A DNA stretch of 64,000 nucleotides. Source: SZUA-309 sp965215995. GTDB taxonomy: Bacteria; Pseudomonadota; Gammaproteobacteria; Pseudomonadales; Azotimanducaceae. Location: positions 372,001 through 436,000 of the forward strand of contig OZ244128.1 in the NCBI GenBank assembly GCA_965215995.1. Reading direction: 5' to 3'. The notes beneath the pieces are model-generated. The model ran no database searches. It was not told where the DNA came from and saw nothing but the letters and a program-made list of their open reading frames with translations. Positions 25,133 to 33,848 of this stretch are shown one piece after another (positions within the stretch are counted from its first letter, which is position 1; every line of letters begins with the position of its first letter). The position numbers and the translations under genes were made by a program.

Positions 25133-26386
25133 ATGAACCAGGACGTGGACGCGAGCTCAGATAAGCATCTGCGCGGCAAGTACGCCATCGTCGGTGTCGG
25201 TGAGACCGGTTATACCCGGGGCAACGACTGCACGACCCGCACCCTGGGCACCCGGGCAGTCCGGGCCGCGGTAGAGGACGCCGGTCTCACTATGGGTGAC
25301 GTGGATGGCATGCTCTCCTACAGCTACAACGACTCCACCCCATCACCCATCATCGCTGGTGATCTGGGCATTCGGCTCAACTTCCACATGGACGTCTACG
25401 GCGGCGGCTCGAGCATCGAAGCGCTGATCGGCATCGCCATGGGCGTGATCGAAGTCGGCATGTGCAACACGGTGGTCATTTACCGGGCCATGAACGGTTA
25501 CACCCAGGTCCGAATCGGCGGTACGGGCCGCGGCGGGGCTCGGGCCCTTTCCGGCAACGCTCTGCACACCGCGGGTGGTGGCCTGACCAGTGCGGGACAG
25601 ATGTTCTGCCAGACGTTCATGCGCCATATGTACGACTACGGCACCACCCCCGAGCAGGTCGCCCACGTGAAAGCCATTCACTCCGAGCACGCCTCCAACA
25701 ATCCCAAGGCCTACTACAAGAAAAGGGTCAGCGTGGAGGACGTGCTGTCGAGTCGGATGATCGTCAAGCCGCTGCATCTGCTCGACTGTTGCGTGGAAAC
25801 GGATAACGGCACGGCCATTGTGGTCACCGCCACCGATCGGGCCAAGGATTGCCGACACACACCGGCCGTCATCCAGTCGGTGGTGGGCCGCTGCTGCAAG
25901 CCTCGTGCGGACATGCACTACCAGTCCGGCCCCATCTCTACCGTTGCCGGTCACTATGCGAAGGACATTCTCTGGCCGAATGCCGGTGTGGGTCCTGACG
26001 ACATCCAGGTGACCGGTTCCTACGATGCCTTCACCTTCACCACCCTGCTGCAACTCGAGGACTACGGATTCTGCGCCAAGGGAGAAGGCGGCGACTATGT
26101 GAGCTCCGGCGCCATGCGCCTCGGTGGCGAGCGGCCGAACAACACCAGCGGCGGCCATCTCTGCGAAGGCTACACCCACGGCATCAACATGGTGATCGAG
26201 AACGTCCGTCAGCTGCGTCACGACGTGGACGACAGCTGCCCAATCGGCCCGGATGGCCGTCGTCAGCACACCTATGACTATTCAGAGGGGGGCTGTCGCC
26301 AGGTCAAAGACGTGGAGCTCAGCGCCAACATGGGTTGGGGCACGCCGGGCATGGGCTCGGCCATGGTCATGGCAAGGGGAGACTGA
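25133..26386 (+). CDS. Thiolase-fold (Ltp-like) protein lacking the catalytic cysteines
   Basis: This 417-residue protein has a strong GGGGAGGA ribosome-binding site. It clearly belongs to the SCP-x/lipid-transfer thiolase-like family, yet where the relative at 16927 has GGCSF this one has GGGSS (residues 90-94, Gly92 at the cysteine position). Where the relative has VCHGVGG it has ANMGWGTPG (about residues 398-406). A histidine in GYTHGIN is kept. Loss of both cysteines argues against thiolysis and fits a retro-aldolase such as Ltp2. DUF35 and MaoC genes follow directly. The annotation 'acetyl-CoA acetyltransferase' would probably be wrong. Confidence 0.88.
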   Translation: MNQDVDASSDKHLRGKYAIVGVGETGYTRGNDCTTRTLGTRAVRAAVEDAGLTMGDVDGMLSYSYNDSTPSPIIAGDLGIRLNFHMDVYGGGSSIEALIGIAMGVIEVGMCNTVVIYRAMNGYTQVRIGGTGRGGARALSGNALHTAGGGLTSAGQMFCQTFMRHMYDYGTTPEQVAHVKAIHSEHASNNPKAYYKKRVSVEDVLSSRMIVKPLHLLDCCVETDNGTAIVVTATDRAKDCRHTPAVIQSVVGRCCKPRADMHYQSGPISTVAGHYAKDILWPNAGVGPDDIQVTGSYDAFTFTTLLQLEDYGFCAKGEGGDYVSSGAMRLGGERPNNTSGGHLCEGYTHGINMVIENVRQLRHDVDDSCPIGPDGRRQHTYDYSEGGCRQVKDVELSANMGWGTPGMGSAMVMARGD

Positions 26387-26388
26387 GC

Positions 26389-26910
26389 ATGCCATTAACA
26401 GGAGAGTATCTCGGCATGCCTGTGCATGTGGACGAGCTGGATCAGCAGAACCACGCCTTTTTCAGCTGGTGCGGGCAACACGAGCTGCGGGTGCAGCAGT
26501 GCACGAGCTGTGGCTTGCGCCGGGTTCCGCCCACGACGGCCTGCCCGTTCTGCGCCCACGAGGAAGCCACCTGGGAGCCGGTAAGCGGCAAAGGCACGGT
26601 CTATTCCTACGGGGAAGTCCACCACGCCATTCAACCCGTGTTCCGGCAGTTCACACCCTACCTGCTGCTGCTGGTAGAGCTCGATGAGCAGCGTAACACC
26701 CCGGCCGAGTTCGACGGGTTACGCCTTCAGGCCAACCTGGCCACGGCGGATGCTGAGCTGGCTCCGCCGGAGCTGGTCAGGCGCGTCGGTATCGGTACCC
26801 GGGTACGGGTCGTGTTCAAGGATATCGGTGATGGCATCGCCATGCCCCTATGGACGATCGATGAGGACGCGGAACAGCCAGAGATGCCCTGGCGATATCC
26901 GATCGAATAG
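26389..26910 (+). CDS. DUF35 (Zn-ribbon/OB-fold) protein
   Basis: The ATG at 26389 is 2 bp after the stop of the thiolase-like gene, with AAGGGGA as ribosome-binding site. The 173-residue protein has a zinc ribbon C-x2-C-x10-C-x2-C (CTSC then CPFC) and an OB-fold segment (GKGTVYSYGEVHH). It is longer than its paralogue at 16511, with an N-terminal extension. It should dock on the thiolase-like protein to complete the active site. The MaoC gene follows after 9 bp. Confidence 0.9.
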   Translation: MPLTGEYLGMPVHVDELDQQNHAFFSWCGQHELRVQQCTSCGLRRVPPTTACPFCAHEEATWEPVSGKGTVYSYGEVHHAIQPVFRQFTPYLLLLVELDEQRNTPAEFDGLRLQANLATADAELAPPELVRRVGIGTRVRVVFKDIGDGIAMPLWTIDEDAEQPEMPWRYPIE

Positions 26911-26919
26911 GAGATTCCC

Positions 26920-27378
26920 ATGGAACTGCTCGGACACGGTTTCTACTATCAGGACTGGCATGAAGGCTATGAGTTCCAGACCCTGACGCGCAGCATCACG
27001 GAAACGGACATCATGAACTTCGTCGGCATCACCGGCATGACCGAGGAGTTGTTCACTTCTTATGACTATCTGGAGAACCACACCGATTTCGACGACCGGC
27101 TGGTGCCCGGCGCCTTGGTGTTCTCGATTGCTGAAGGCCTGGTGATCCCCGCGACCATATCCCGGACCGGTATCGCTTTTCTCGGTTGCGAGCTGAACAT
27201 TCAGGGCCCCACTTTCGTTGGCGATACCCTTCACGTGGAAGGCACCGTGACCGAGATCCGGCCGGCCTCGAGGGGCAACCGGGCACTGGTGAGAACCGAG
27301 AACCGGGTCGTGAATCAGAAAGGTGAGACCGTGCTCACCTATAACCCGCTGCGGATGATGAAGGGCCGGCCAGACTAG
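26920..27378 (+). CDS. MaoC-like hot-dog dehydratase
   Basis: This 152-residue single hot-dog protein has a TAGGAG ribosome-binding site. The catalytic region (FVGITGMTEELFTSYDYL then ENHTDFDDRLVPGALVFS) keeps a histidine but departs from the usual GDxNPxH pattern, so it may need a partner or may act on another thioester. Together with the preceding thiolase-like and DUF35 genes it could hydrate an enoyl-CoA and feed a retro-aldol cleavage, as in bacterial steroid side-chain removal. That function is inferred from gene order. Confidence 0.85.
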   Translation: MELLGHGFYYQDWHEGYEFQTLTRSITETDIMNFVGITGMTEELFTSYDYLENHTDFDDRLVPGALVFSIAEGLVIPATISRTGIAFLGCELNIQGPTFVGDTLHVEGTVTEIRPASRGNRALVRTENRVVNQKGETVLTYNPLRMMKGRPD

Positions 27379-27411
27379 CCGACCCATCTGTAGAGCTCGT
27401 CTGCCTGCCGA

Positions 27412-28650
27412 TCAGACCCGTTCGATGATGATCGCCGGGGCCATGCCGCCGCCGGTGCACATGGTAATCAGCGCCGTGTTCAGATCGCGGCGTTCGAGCT
27501 CATCGAGCGCGGTTCCGATCAGGATGGAACCGGTGGCACCGATCGGGTGACCGAGGGCCATGGCGCCACCGTTCACGTTGACGATTTCCGGATCCAGCTC
27601 CAGATCCCGGATGAATTTGGCGGCCACCACGGAGAAGGCCTCGTTCACCTCGAAGAGATCGATGTCGCTGGTGGTCATGCCGGCGCGAGCCAGCACTTTC
27701 TTTGCGGCCGGAACCGGCTCGTTCAGCATCAGGGTCGGGTCACCGCCGACCGTGGCAATGCATTTGATCCGCGCCCGCGGCTTAAAACCCGCTTTGTCCG
27801 CATATGCCTTGCTGGACAGCACCAGCGCCGCCGCACCGTCTACCACCCCGGAGCTGTTGCCGGCGTGGTGCACGTGATTGATCTCGAGATCCGGATAGGC
27901 CCGCTTCACCAGCTGCTCGAACGTCTCGCCCGTGTCGTCGATGGGTGCCGGCATGAACTGATCGAAAACCGTCTTCAACTCGGCCAGGCTTTCCATGGTG
28001 GTGCCGGGACGTGGAAACTCCTCCCGATCCAGCGCCACGGTGCCGTCATCGTTGATCACCGGGAACAGGCTCTTGTCGAAGTGACCATTGTCGATGGCGT
28101 GCTTGGCGCGCTTCTGACTTTCGACCGCCAGCGCGTCCACGTCTTCCCGGCTGAAGCCTTCCAGCGTGGCAATCATGTCGGCGCAGATCCCCTGATGCGG
28201 TTGCGGGTGCTGGTCCCTGAGGTGCAGATTGCCACCGTCTACCGTGCGGTTGTTGGTCGGGTTCGAGAGCGTCGCGGTGTACGACATCATCTCGACGCCG
28301 CCGGCGATGCAGAGATCGTCCATGCCGCTCATCACGTTTGCAGCCGCCAGGTTCACCGAGGTGATGCCGGAACCGCAGAAGCGATCGAGGGTGACCGCAG
28401 AAGCCTTGGTGGACCAGCCCGCATCCAGGACAGCCATGCGGCCGACACAGGCACCCTGATAGCCGACCTGGGAGCTGCAACCGATCACTACGTCGTCCAC
28501 GTCTTCGGTATTCAGATCGTTCCGGGACTCCACCTGCTCGAGCACCTTGGCCAGCAGCCGGCCGGGGTGGAAGTGGGACAGGGAACCCTTCCCTGCCTTG
28601 CCGATGCCCCGTGGGGTGCGCACCGCGTCGATAATGTAGGCGTCCGCCAT
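27412..28650 (-). CDS. Thiolase (acetyl-CoA C-acyltransferase)
   Basis: The start is the ATG at 28650 (GGAGAGAGAAG upstream), giving 412 residues. All catalytic parts are present: DRFCGSG with nucleophile Cys92, NGGAMALGHPIGATG with the active-site histidine, and MCTGGGMAP with Cys398. This is a canonical FadA-type degradative thiolase, in contrast to the two Ltp-like proteins nearby. It completes beta-oxidation by CoA-dependent cleavage. It is convergent with the MaoC gene. Confidence 0.92.
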   Translation of the reverse strand: MADAYIIDAVRTPRGIGKAGKGSLSHFHPGRLLAKVLEQVESRNDLNTEDVDDVVIGCSSQVGYQGACVGRMAVLDAGWSTKASAVTLDRFCGSGITSVNLAAANVMSGMDDLCIAGGVEMMSYTATLSNPTNNRTVDGGNLHLRDQHPQPHQGICADMIATLEGFSREDVDALAVESQKRAKHAIDNGHFDKSLFPVINDDGTVALDREEFPRPGTTMESLAELKTVFDQFMPAPIDDTGETFEQLVKRAYPDLEINHVHHAGNSSGVVDGAAALVLSSKAYADKAGFKPRARIKCIATVGGDPTLMLNEPVPAAKKVLARAGMTTSDIDLFEVNEAFSVVAAKFIRDLELDPEIVNVNGGAMALGHPIGATGSILIGTALDELERRDLNTALITMCTGGGMAPAIIIERV

Positions 28651-28724
28651 GATCTTCTCTCTCCTTTGCAAACACTGAATACTGAGCTGTAAACCAGTCA
28701 GACTACCTCAATCCTGCGGCCCGT

Positions 28725-29855
28725 TCACTCGTCCAGCGTGGCCGACAACCTCTCGGTCGCGGCAAGGTAGTCCTCCATGAACTCCCGAACCACGGTCCGC
28801 GAGTCCTGAATGTCGTTCATCAGCCCCACGCCCTGACCAACGAAGAAGGTTGCCAGGCTCCGCGCGCCGGAATGCCCGCCTTCGGCAAGCTTGGTCACCC
28901 GGCTGAGCGCCGGTTCGCTGACCAGGGACATGAGCGGCATGGGCAGCGGTTCCGGCGCCTCTTCGCTCTCCCAGGCATCAGTCCAGGCGGAGCGCAGCTG
29001 CCGCGAGTACTTGCCCGTTCGATACTTCGAGCGCACGGTCTGCCGGGAGGTGGCCTGCGTGTACTTCTCCTTCACCACCGGTGAGGTCTCTGCTTCGGTG
29101 GTGGTGAGCCACATGGATCCGGTCCAGGCGCCGTGCGCACCCATGGCCATGCAGGCGGCCATCTGCCGCCCCTGGACGATGCCGCCGGCTGCCAGAATGC
29201 AGACATTGGAATCCCGCACCGCTTCGACCACCTCCGGTACCAGCACCATGGTGCTCACCTCGCCGCAGTGCCCGCCCGCTTCGGTGCCGGCCACGACCAG
29301 GATGTCCACGCCGGCTTCCACCTGCTTGATCGCATGCTCTTTGGCACCGACCAGAGCCGCTGTCGCCACGCCCCGCTCCTTACCCATCTCCAGCATGTAG
29401 CGGGGCGGAACACCGAGGGCGTTGGCGATCAGTTTTATAGGATGTGAGAAGGCAACGTCGATGATGTTGGTCGCCTTGTTTTCGGTCAGGAAGCCGCTTG
29501 CAATCCCTGCGCGCACGCCTTCGTAAAGATCGCCCGCTTCGATGTCGTGCTGGGCGAGCACGTTCACCGCGTAGTCCCGATGCTCTTCCGGCACCCGGGC
29601 ATTCAGCGATTCCCCGGTATCCTCATCGGTCGCGGCCAGAGACGTGGGTGCAATGAGATCCACGCCATAGGGTTTGCCGTCAATGTGCTCGTCAATCCAG
29701 CTCAGCTCGATCTCGAGCTGCTCGGCGCTGTAGCCCGCCGCACCCAACACGCCCATGCCGCCTGCTTTCGACACCTCCACCACCACATCACGGCAGTGAG
29801 TAAACGCCAGCAAGGGGAACTCGATTCCGAGCAGGTCACATACGGGAGATTTCAT
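28725..29855 (-). CDS. Nitronate monooxygenase/enoyl reductase-like FMN TIM-barrel protein
   Basis: This 376-residue protein has an AAAAAGGAGG ribosome-binding site. It resembles the NMO/2-nitropropane dioxygenase family: VVAGTEAGGHCGEVSTMVL provides the FMN phosphate-binding region and CILAAGGIVQGRQMAACMAMGAHGAWTGSMWL the second glycine-rich region. Homologues in steroid degraders include enzymes of ring-C/D opening, but many are annotated only as nitronate monooxygenase. The gene is divergent from the AMACR-type gene across a palindrome. Confidence 0.85.
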   Translation of the reverse strand: MKSPVCDLLGIEFPLLAFTHCRDVVVEVSKAGGMGVLGAAGYSAEQLEIELSWIDEHIDGKPYGVDLIAPTSLAATDEDTGESLNARVPEEHRDYAVNVLAQHDIEAGDLYEGVRAGIASGFLTENKATNIIDVAFSHPIKLIANALGVPPRYMLEMGKERGVATAALVGAKEHAIKQVEAGVDILVVAGTEAGGHCGEVSTMVLVPEVVEAVRDSNVCILAAGGIVQGRQMAACMAMGAHGAWTGSMWLTTTEAETSPVVKEKYTQATSRQTVRSKYRTGKYSRQLRSAWTDAWESEEAPEPLPMPLMSLVSEPALSRVTKLAEGGHSGARSLATFFVGQGVGLMNDIQDSRTVVREFMEDYLAATERLSATLDE

Positions 29856-29891
29856 CTCTGGCCTCCTTTTTCTTCAGGGCGAAACTCGTTC

Positions 29892-29911
29892 TACTCATTG
29901 ATGAGTATAAT
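29892..29911. promoter_or_regulatory. 16-bp palindrome overlapping a consensus -10 box
   Basis: Perfect 7-bp arms TACTCAT (29892-29898) and ATGAGTA (29901-29907) flank TG. A consensus TATAAT (29906-29911) overlaps the right arm, facing the AMACR-type gene. No good -35 was found. The 7-2-7 geometry equals that of the site at 24344-24359 but the sequence differs, suggesting a different TetR-type protein. Confidence 0.65.
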
Positions 29912-29953
29912 GCTGGATCCGGGCATACGAGGACAGATGGGGAGGCAGCACGC

Positions 29954-31090
29954 ATGGGACCACTTGACGGCATACGAGTCATCGAGCTCCAGGGCATCGG
30001 CCCGGGGCCCTTCTGCGGCATGATGCTGGCGGACATGGGCGCGGAGATCATCCGCATAGACCGGGCGGGTTCCGTCGGCCGCAAGGCGTCAACCGCTGAC
30101 GTGCTCGCTCGCGGCAGAAAGAGCATCGGCGTGGACCTGAAGCACCCGGATGGGGTGGAGACGGTGTTGAAGCTCATCGAATCCGCCGATGTGCTCATCG
30201 AGGGATTCCGACCGGGCGTTACAGAGCGTCTTGGCCTGGGACCCACGGTCTGTCTGACCCGGAATCCAAAGCTGGTTTACGGACGCATGACCGGCTGGGG
30301 ACAGACGGGCTCGATGGCACCCGCCGCCGGTCACGACATCAACTACATCTCGCTTTCCGGGGCGCTGCACGGCATCGGCGAGGCGGGCGGCAAGCCAATC
30401 CCGCCCCTGAACCTGGTGGGTGACTTCGGTGGTGGCGGCATGCTGCTCGCCTTCGGCATCGCCGCCGCACTGGTCGAGGTGGGCAAGAGCGGTGAAGGCC
30501 AGGTGATCGATGCAGCCATGACCGATGGCTCAGCTCTGCTCATGAACGCCATCTTCGGCATGATGAACACGGGCGCCTGGCAACCGGAGCGCGGCACCAA
30601 CCTGCTGGATACCGGCGCCCACTTCTATGGCACCTTCGAAACCAGCGATGGTAGGTACATCTCCATCGGCTCCATCGAGCCTCAGTTCTATGCCCTGCTG
30701 CTGGAGAAAACGGGCCTGCAGGCCGATCCACGCTTCGAAAAGCAGATGGATCGTGCGCTCTGGCCGGAATTGAAAGCCGAGCTTACGAAGATCTTCCTCA
30801 CGAAAACCCGGGATGAGTGGGACGACATCATGCTCGGCACGGACATCTGCTACGCACCCGTGCTCCACCTCACCGATGCGGCTGCCCATCCGCACAACAG
30901 GGAGCGGCAGACCTTCGTGGAATCGGCAGGCATCATCCAGGCGGCGCCCGCGCCCAGGTTCTCCCGCACCGGGCCGGAGCTTCCCACCCCGCCGGTTGCA
31001 CCTGGTGCACAGACCAATGAGGTGCTCGCCAGCATTGGCATCAGCGACAACGACATCGCGGCACTGAGAAACTCAGGCGCCATCGCCTGA
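29954..31090 (+). CDS. CaiB/BaiF family protein, alpha-methylacyl-CoA racemase type
   Basis: This 378-residue class III CoA-transferase-fold protein has the AMACR residues in place: His127 and Asp128 in AAGHDINYISLSG and Asp157 in NLVGDFGGGG. Racemases of this type invert the alpha-methyl centre of branched acyl-CoAs (pristanoyl, bile-acid or cholesterol side chain) so that stereospecific acyl-CoA dehydrogenases can act. A GGGAGG ribosome-binding site is 8 bp before the ATG. Its presence is one of the better signs that branched side chains are degraded by this organism. Confidence 0.92.
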   Translation: MGPLDGIRVIELQGIGPGPFCGMMLADMGAEIIRIDRAGSVGRKASTADVLARGRKSIGVDLKHPDGVETVLKLIESADVLIEGFRPGVTERLGLGPTVCLTRNPKLVYGRMTGWGQTGSMAPAAGHDINYISLSGALHGIGEAGGKPIPPLNLVGDFGGGGMLLAFGIAAALVEVGKSGEGQVIDAAMTDGSALLMNAIFGMMNTGAWQPERGTNLLDTGAHFYGTFETSDGRYISIGSIEPQFYALLLEKTGLQADPRFEKQMDRALWPELKAELTKIFLTKTRDEWDDIMLGTDICYAPVLHLTDAAAHPHNRERQTFVESAGIIQAAPAPRFSRTGPELPTPPVAPGAQTNEVLASIGISDNDIAALRNSGAIA

Positions 31091-31111
31091 TCGGTCATAC
31101 CGGGCGCGCCG

Positions 31112-31948
31112 TCAGCTCAAGGACAGCTTTTCCTCGAGGTCATCACCACCTCGGGGAACTGCGCCCAGCCCTCTGATGCCAAAGCCACCATCGTGGTTCA
31201 GCACAGCCCCTGTAGACGGCACGTTGTCCTTCCGGGACGAGAAGAATACGTAAGCACCGGCGTACTCGGCCGGTGTCGGCATCTGCCCTAACGGCACGAA
31301 ACCGGCTGCGTTCTCTGCCATGGCGTCACCAGGAAATTTCCGCGCCTCCATGCCGAGGCTGGCCGGTCCTTTCAGGCTGGTAGAGATGGCACCGGGCGCC
31401 ACCCCGTTCACCCGCACGTGCGGCGCCAGCTCAAAGGCAAGCTGGCGGATCATGCCGACTACCGCGTGCTTGGTGCCGGTGTAGAGCATGCCACCACCAC
31501 TCGGCCAGAAGCCGGCGTTGGAAACTGTGAACGTCATGGCACCGTTGCTGGCAACGAGTGGCTTCAGCGCCGCCTTGGCCAGCATCATGTAGCCGAGCAC
31601 GTTGACCCGGAACAGCTCATCGAAAGTGTCTGAGAGCTTGTCAGCCGGCAGATCCACAAGCGTCACGTTGTAGTCCCAGATGCCAGCGTTGCCAACGGCT
31701 GCATCCAGGCTGCCGAACCGGTCAACGGCCTTGGTGACCGCTGAGGCGTTGTCTTCATACTCGCGCACGTCGCCGGTAGTGCAGATGATGCGATCGCCAT
31801 GCTTTGCCTCGAGGGCAGCGCATCCTTCCTGGGAGCGGTCCAGCACCGCCACGTTCGCGCCTTCTTCGATGAAGCGATCGACAATCGCCGCGCCGAGACC
31901 CGACGCACCGCCAGTGATCAGTGCAGTCTGCCCATCCAGCGCACCCAT
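31112..31948 (-). CDS. Short-chain dehydrogenase (dihydrodiol dehydrogenase-like)
   Basis: This 278-residue SDR has the NAD-binding GGASGLGAAI motif, the NAGIW motif, and YTGTK as the YxxxK catalytic pair. Its closest look-alikes are cis-dihydrodiol dehydrogenases (BphB/NahB type), and it is translationally coupled (ATGA overlap) to the beta subunit of a ring-hydroxylating dioxygenase. It would re-aromatise or oxidise the dihydrodiol made by the dioxygenase. Confidence 0.92.
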   Translation of the reverse strand: MGALDGQTALITGGASGLGAAIVDRFIEEGANVAVLDRSQEGCAALEAKHGDRIICTTGDVREYEDNASAVTKAVDRFGSLDAAVGNAGIWDYNVTLVDLPADKLSDTFDELFRVNVLGYMMLAKAALKPLVASNGAMTFTVSNAGFWPSGGGMLYTGTKHAVVGMIRQLAFELAPHVRVNGVAPGAISTSLKGPASLGMEARKFPGDAMAENAAGFVPLGQMPTPAEYAGAYVFFSSRKDNVPSTGAVLNHDGGFGIRGLGAVPRGGDDLEEKLSLS

Positions 31949-32481
31949 CAGAACAGGTTGCTCATGTTCTGAGCCAGGATCACCGTCTGTTCCAGGAAGA
32001 TGTGCCGTCGCGCCAGTTTCAGCTCACCGTCCACCCGTCGCAGCAGATCTTCTCGACGACCAATCCAGCTGTCTTCCTCACTGGCAAGCCGGGTGCGGTA
32101 GAGCTGAAAGTTGCAGGTTGTCAGCAACTCGTCGCCATTGATTTCAAGAATCCGGACGTTAGTCACCATCCGCCGGGTGCGCGAAGGCGGATCCTCCGCC
32201 CAGGCCCGGCCTGCGCTCAGCCGTTGCACCCTGAGCCGAAGCGTTCTGATGTCATCATCAAACAGCGCCATGGCCCCGGGCTGGGTGAACTCTTTGTCCA
32301 CTTCCTTCGCCGTGGTCGTGCGGCGCAGGGGCATCCAGTAGTGAATATCCTCCGTCAGAAGATCGAGCCACTCATCCAGGCGCTTCTCATCGAGGAGCGC
32401 GCCTTCACCGATCAGGAACTGCTCTGCCTCGTAGGTCAGCAGCATCCGCTCGTTGAGGCTCAGATCTTGAAAGGCAGCCAT
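31948..32481 (-). CDS. Aromatic-ring-hydroxylating dioxygenase beta subunit
   Basis: This 177-residue protein has the cystatin-like (SnoaL/NTF2) fold of dioxygenase small subunits, with LLDEKRLDEWLDLLTEDIHYWMPL near the N-terminus and RRVDGELKLARRHIFLEQT near the end. Its start overlaps the alpha-subunit stop by ATGA, and its stop overlaps the SDR start in the same way. It has a structural role in an alpha3beta3 dioxygenase. Confidence 0.92.
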   Translation of the reverse strand: MAAFQDLSLNERMLLTYEAEQFLIGEGALLDEKRLDEWLDLLTEDIHYWMPLRRTTTAKEVDKEFTQPGAMALFDDDIRTLRLRVQRLSAGRAWAEDPPSRTRRMVTNVRILEINGDELLTTCNFQLYRTRLASEEDSWIGRREDLLRRVDGELKLARRHIFLEQTVILAQNMSNLF

Positions 32482-33821
32482 CAGACGATTCCCTTAGGCG
32501 GCTCGGAGTGATTGGCGATCAGATCTGCCCAGCTCTCTGCCAGCATCCATTCCTGCCAGGACTGATAGTTCCAACGCTGGGCATGCTCGTTCACCACCGT
32601 CTTGATTGCATGTTGCCCGGAAGCGTCCTCCTCCACCCGATCATGCCCCTGCCCCATGCGCAGGTAGTGAGGTTGCCGTCGCGTCACCGCACCGATCGAT
32701 CCGCGGGTGGAGTGGCTCCAGTTCTCGCCATCATCCTGTTCGAGCAAACCGGCCGGGCCGAACACATGGTTCGCCATGAACATGCTGTTGCGCCGCTCGT
32801 CCTCCGAGATGCCTTTCGGCATGAAGGTGAACCACCAGAGCTCGGTCTCCAATGGACCACGTGGTATGCGCAGGCAGACCTGACGTGTGAGCGCCACCCA
32901 TAAGTTCGGGAAGATGTTCGGGTGACCGAAACAGCGGCTGCCGATGGGACCCAGCACCTCCCGAACTTTCGGATCGGTCCGCCGCGACGCCTGCAGGTCA
33001 TACCACTGCGGCTCACCTTCGCCGCTGGCCATCCGGGCATCGTAATCGGCGATCTGCTCCTCCGACAGTCCGGGACCGCCGATACCATGGCCGTACTCGC
33101 CCAGGATCACCATCTGATCCATATAGGCCATGGACTCGTGACTCAATAGTCCAGCCCGCAGCGCCGAGCCGTGACTGATCTTCACGTGATACCAATCGTA
33201 AAGATTGTCGACCGCGAGCTTCCAGTTGCACTTGATCCGGTTCTTCACCACTCCATCCACGGCGACCAGATCACCGTGCGTGGCCAGGGTGTCGATACCG
33301 AGCCGCCCCACCCAGCCGAGATAGTCCTCGAGCGGCGGTGCGCTCGAATCCATGGTGGCAAAAACAAACCCTTTGTAGCTGGTCACTTGGGCCGCCCGTC
33401 CCAGGCCCCAACGTTCCTTATCAATGTCGTTCCGGTAGTACTCCTCTTCCCCCGGCATGCCGACCAGCTTGCCGGTGAGGTCGAAATTCCAGCCGTGGTA
33501 GGAGCAGAGGAAGCTCCAGGCGTTACCCTGCTCTGCGCGGCATACCGTGTTGCCCCGATGGGCACAGGAGTTCAGCAGCACCTGGATCTGACCGGTCCGG
33601 TCGCGAACGACGATCACTTCGTCTTCGCCGATCCAGTTCATGAAGAAATCACCGGGTTCCGGGATCTGCGTCTCGTGACACATGAAGTTCCACGCCCGGG
33701 CGAAGATCTTCTCGAGCTCCGCTGCGTAGATTTCAGGGTCGTTGTAGATGCGCCGATCCAGCAGCCCCCGGTCAACGTCGTACCAGGGTTGCTGATTCTG
33801 TACGGTCGATGGTTCCGCCAT
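32481..33821 (-). CDS. Aromatic-ring-hydroxylating dioxygenase alpha subunit (Rieske)
   Basis: This 446-residue catalytic subunit has the Rieske ligands Cys86, His88, Cys106 and His109 (CAHRG and CSYHGW). The iron-site region is KLAVDNLYDWYHVKISHGS, with Asp205 or Asp209 and His212 and His217. The start has an AGGAGGGGG ribosome-binding site. With the beta subunit and the dihydrodiol dehydrogenase it forms an operon for the first two steps of aromatic ring attack. Ferredoxin and reductase genes are missing nearby and must be supplied elsewhere. Confidence 0.93.
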   Translation of the reverse strand: MAEPSTVQNQQPWYDVDRGLLDRRIYNDPEIYAAELEKIFARAWNFMCHETQIPEPGDFFMNWIGEDEVIVVRDRTGQIQVLLNSCAHRGNTVCRAEQGNAWSFLCSYHGWNFDLTGKLVGMPGEEEYYRNDIDKERWGLGRAAQVTSYKGFVFATMDSSAPPLEDYLGWVGRLGIDTLATHGDLVAVDGVVKNRIKCNWKLAVDNLYDWYHVKISHGSALRAGLLSHESMAYMDQMVILGEYGHGIGGPGLSEEQIADYDARMASGEGEPQWYDLQASRRTDPKVREVLGPIGSRCFGHPNIFPNLWVALTRQVCLRIPRGPLETELWWFTFMPKGISEDERRNSMFMANHVFGPAGLLEQDDGENWSHSTRGSIGAVTRRQPHYLRMGQGHDRVEEDASGQHAIKTVVNEHAQRWNYQSWQEWMLAESWADLIANHSEPPKGIV

Positions 33822-33848
33822 TGCGCCCCCTCCTACCCTCGTTTCGAT

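Noticed and set aside
27547..28692. Long plus-strand frame over the thiolase gene
   Set aside because: Shadow of a canonical thiolase gene with all catalytic motifs on the minus strand.
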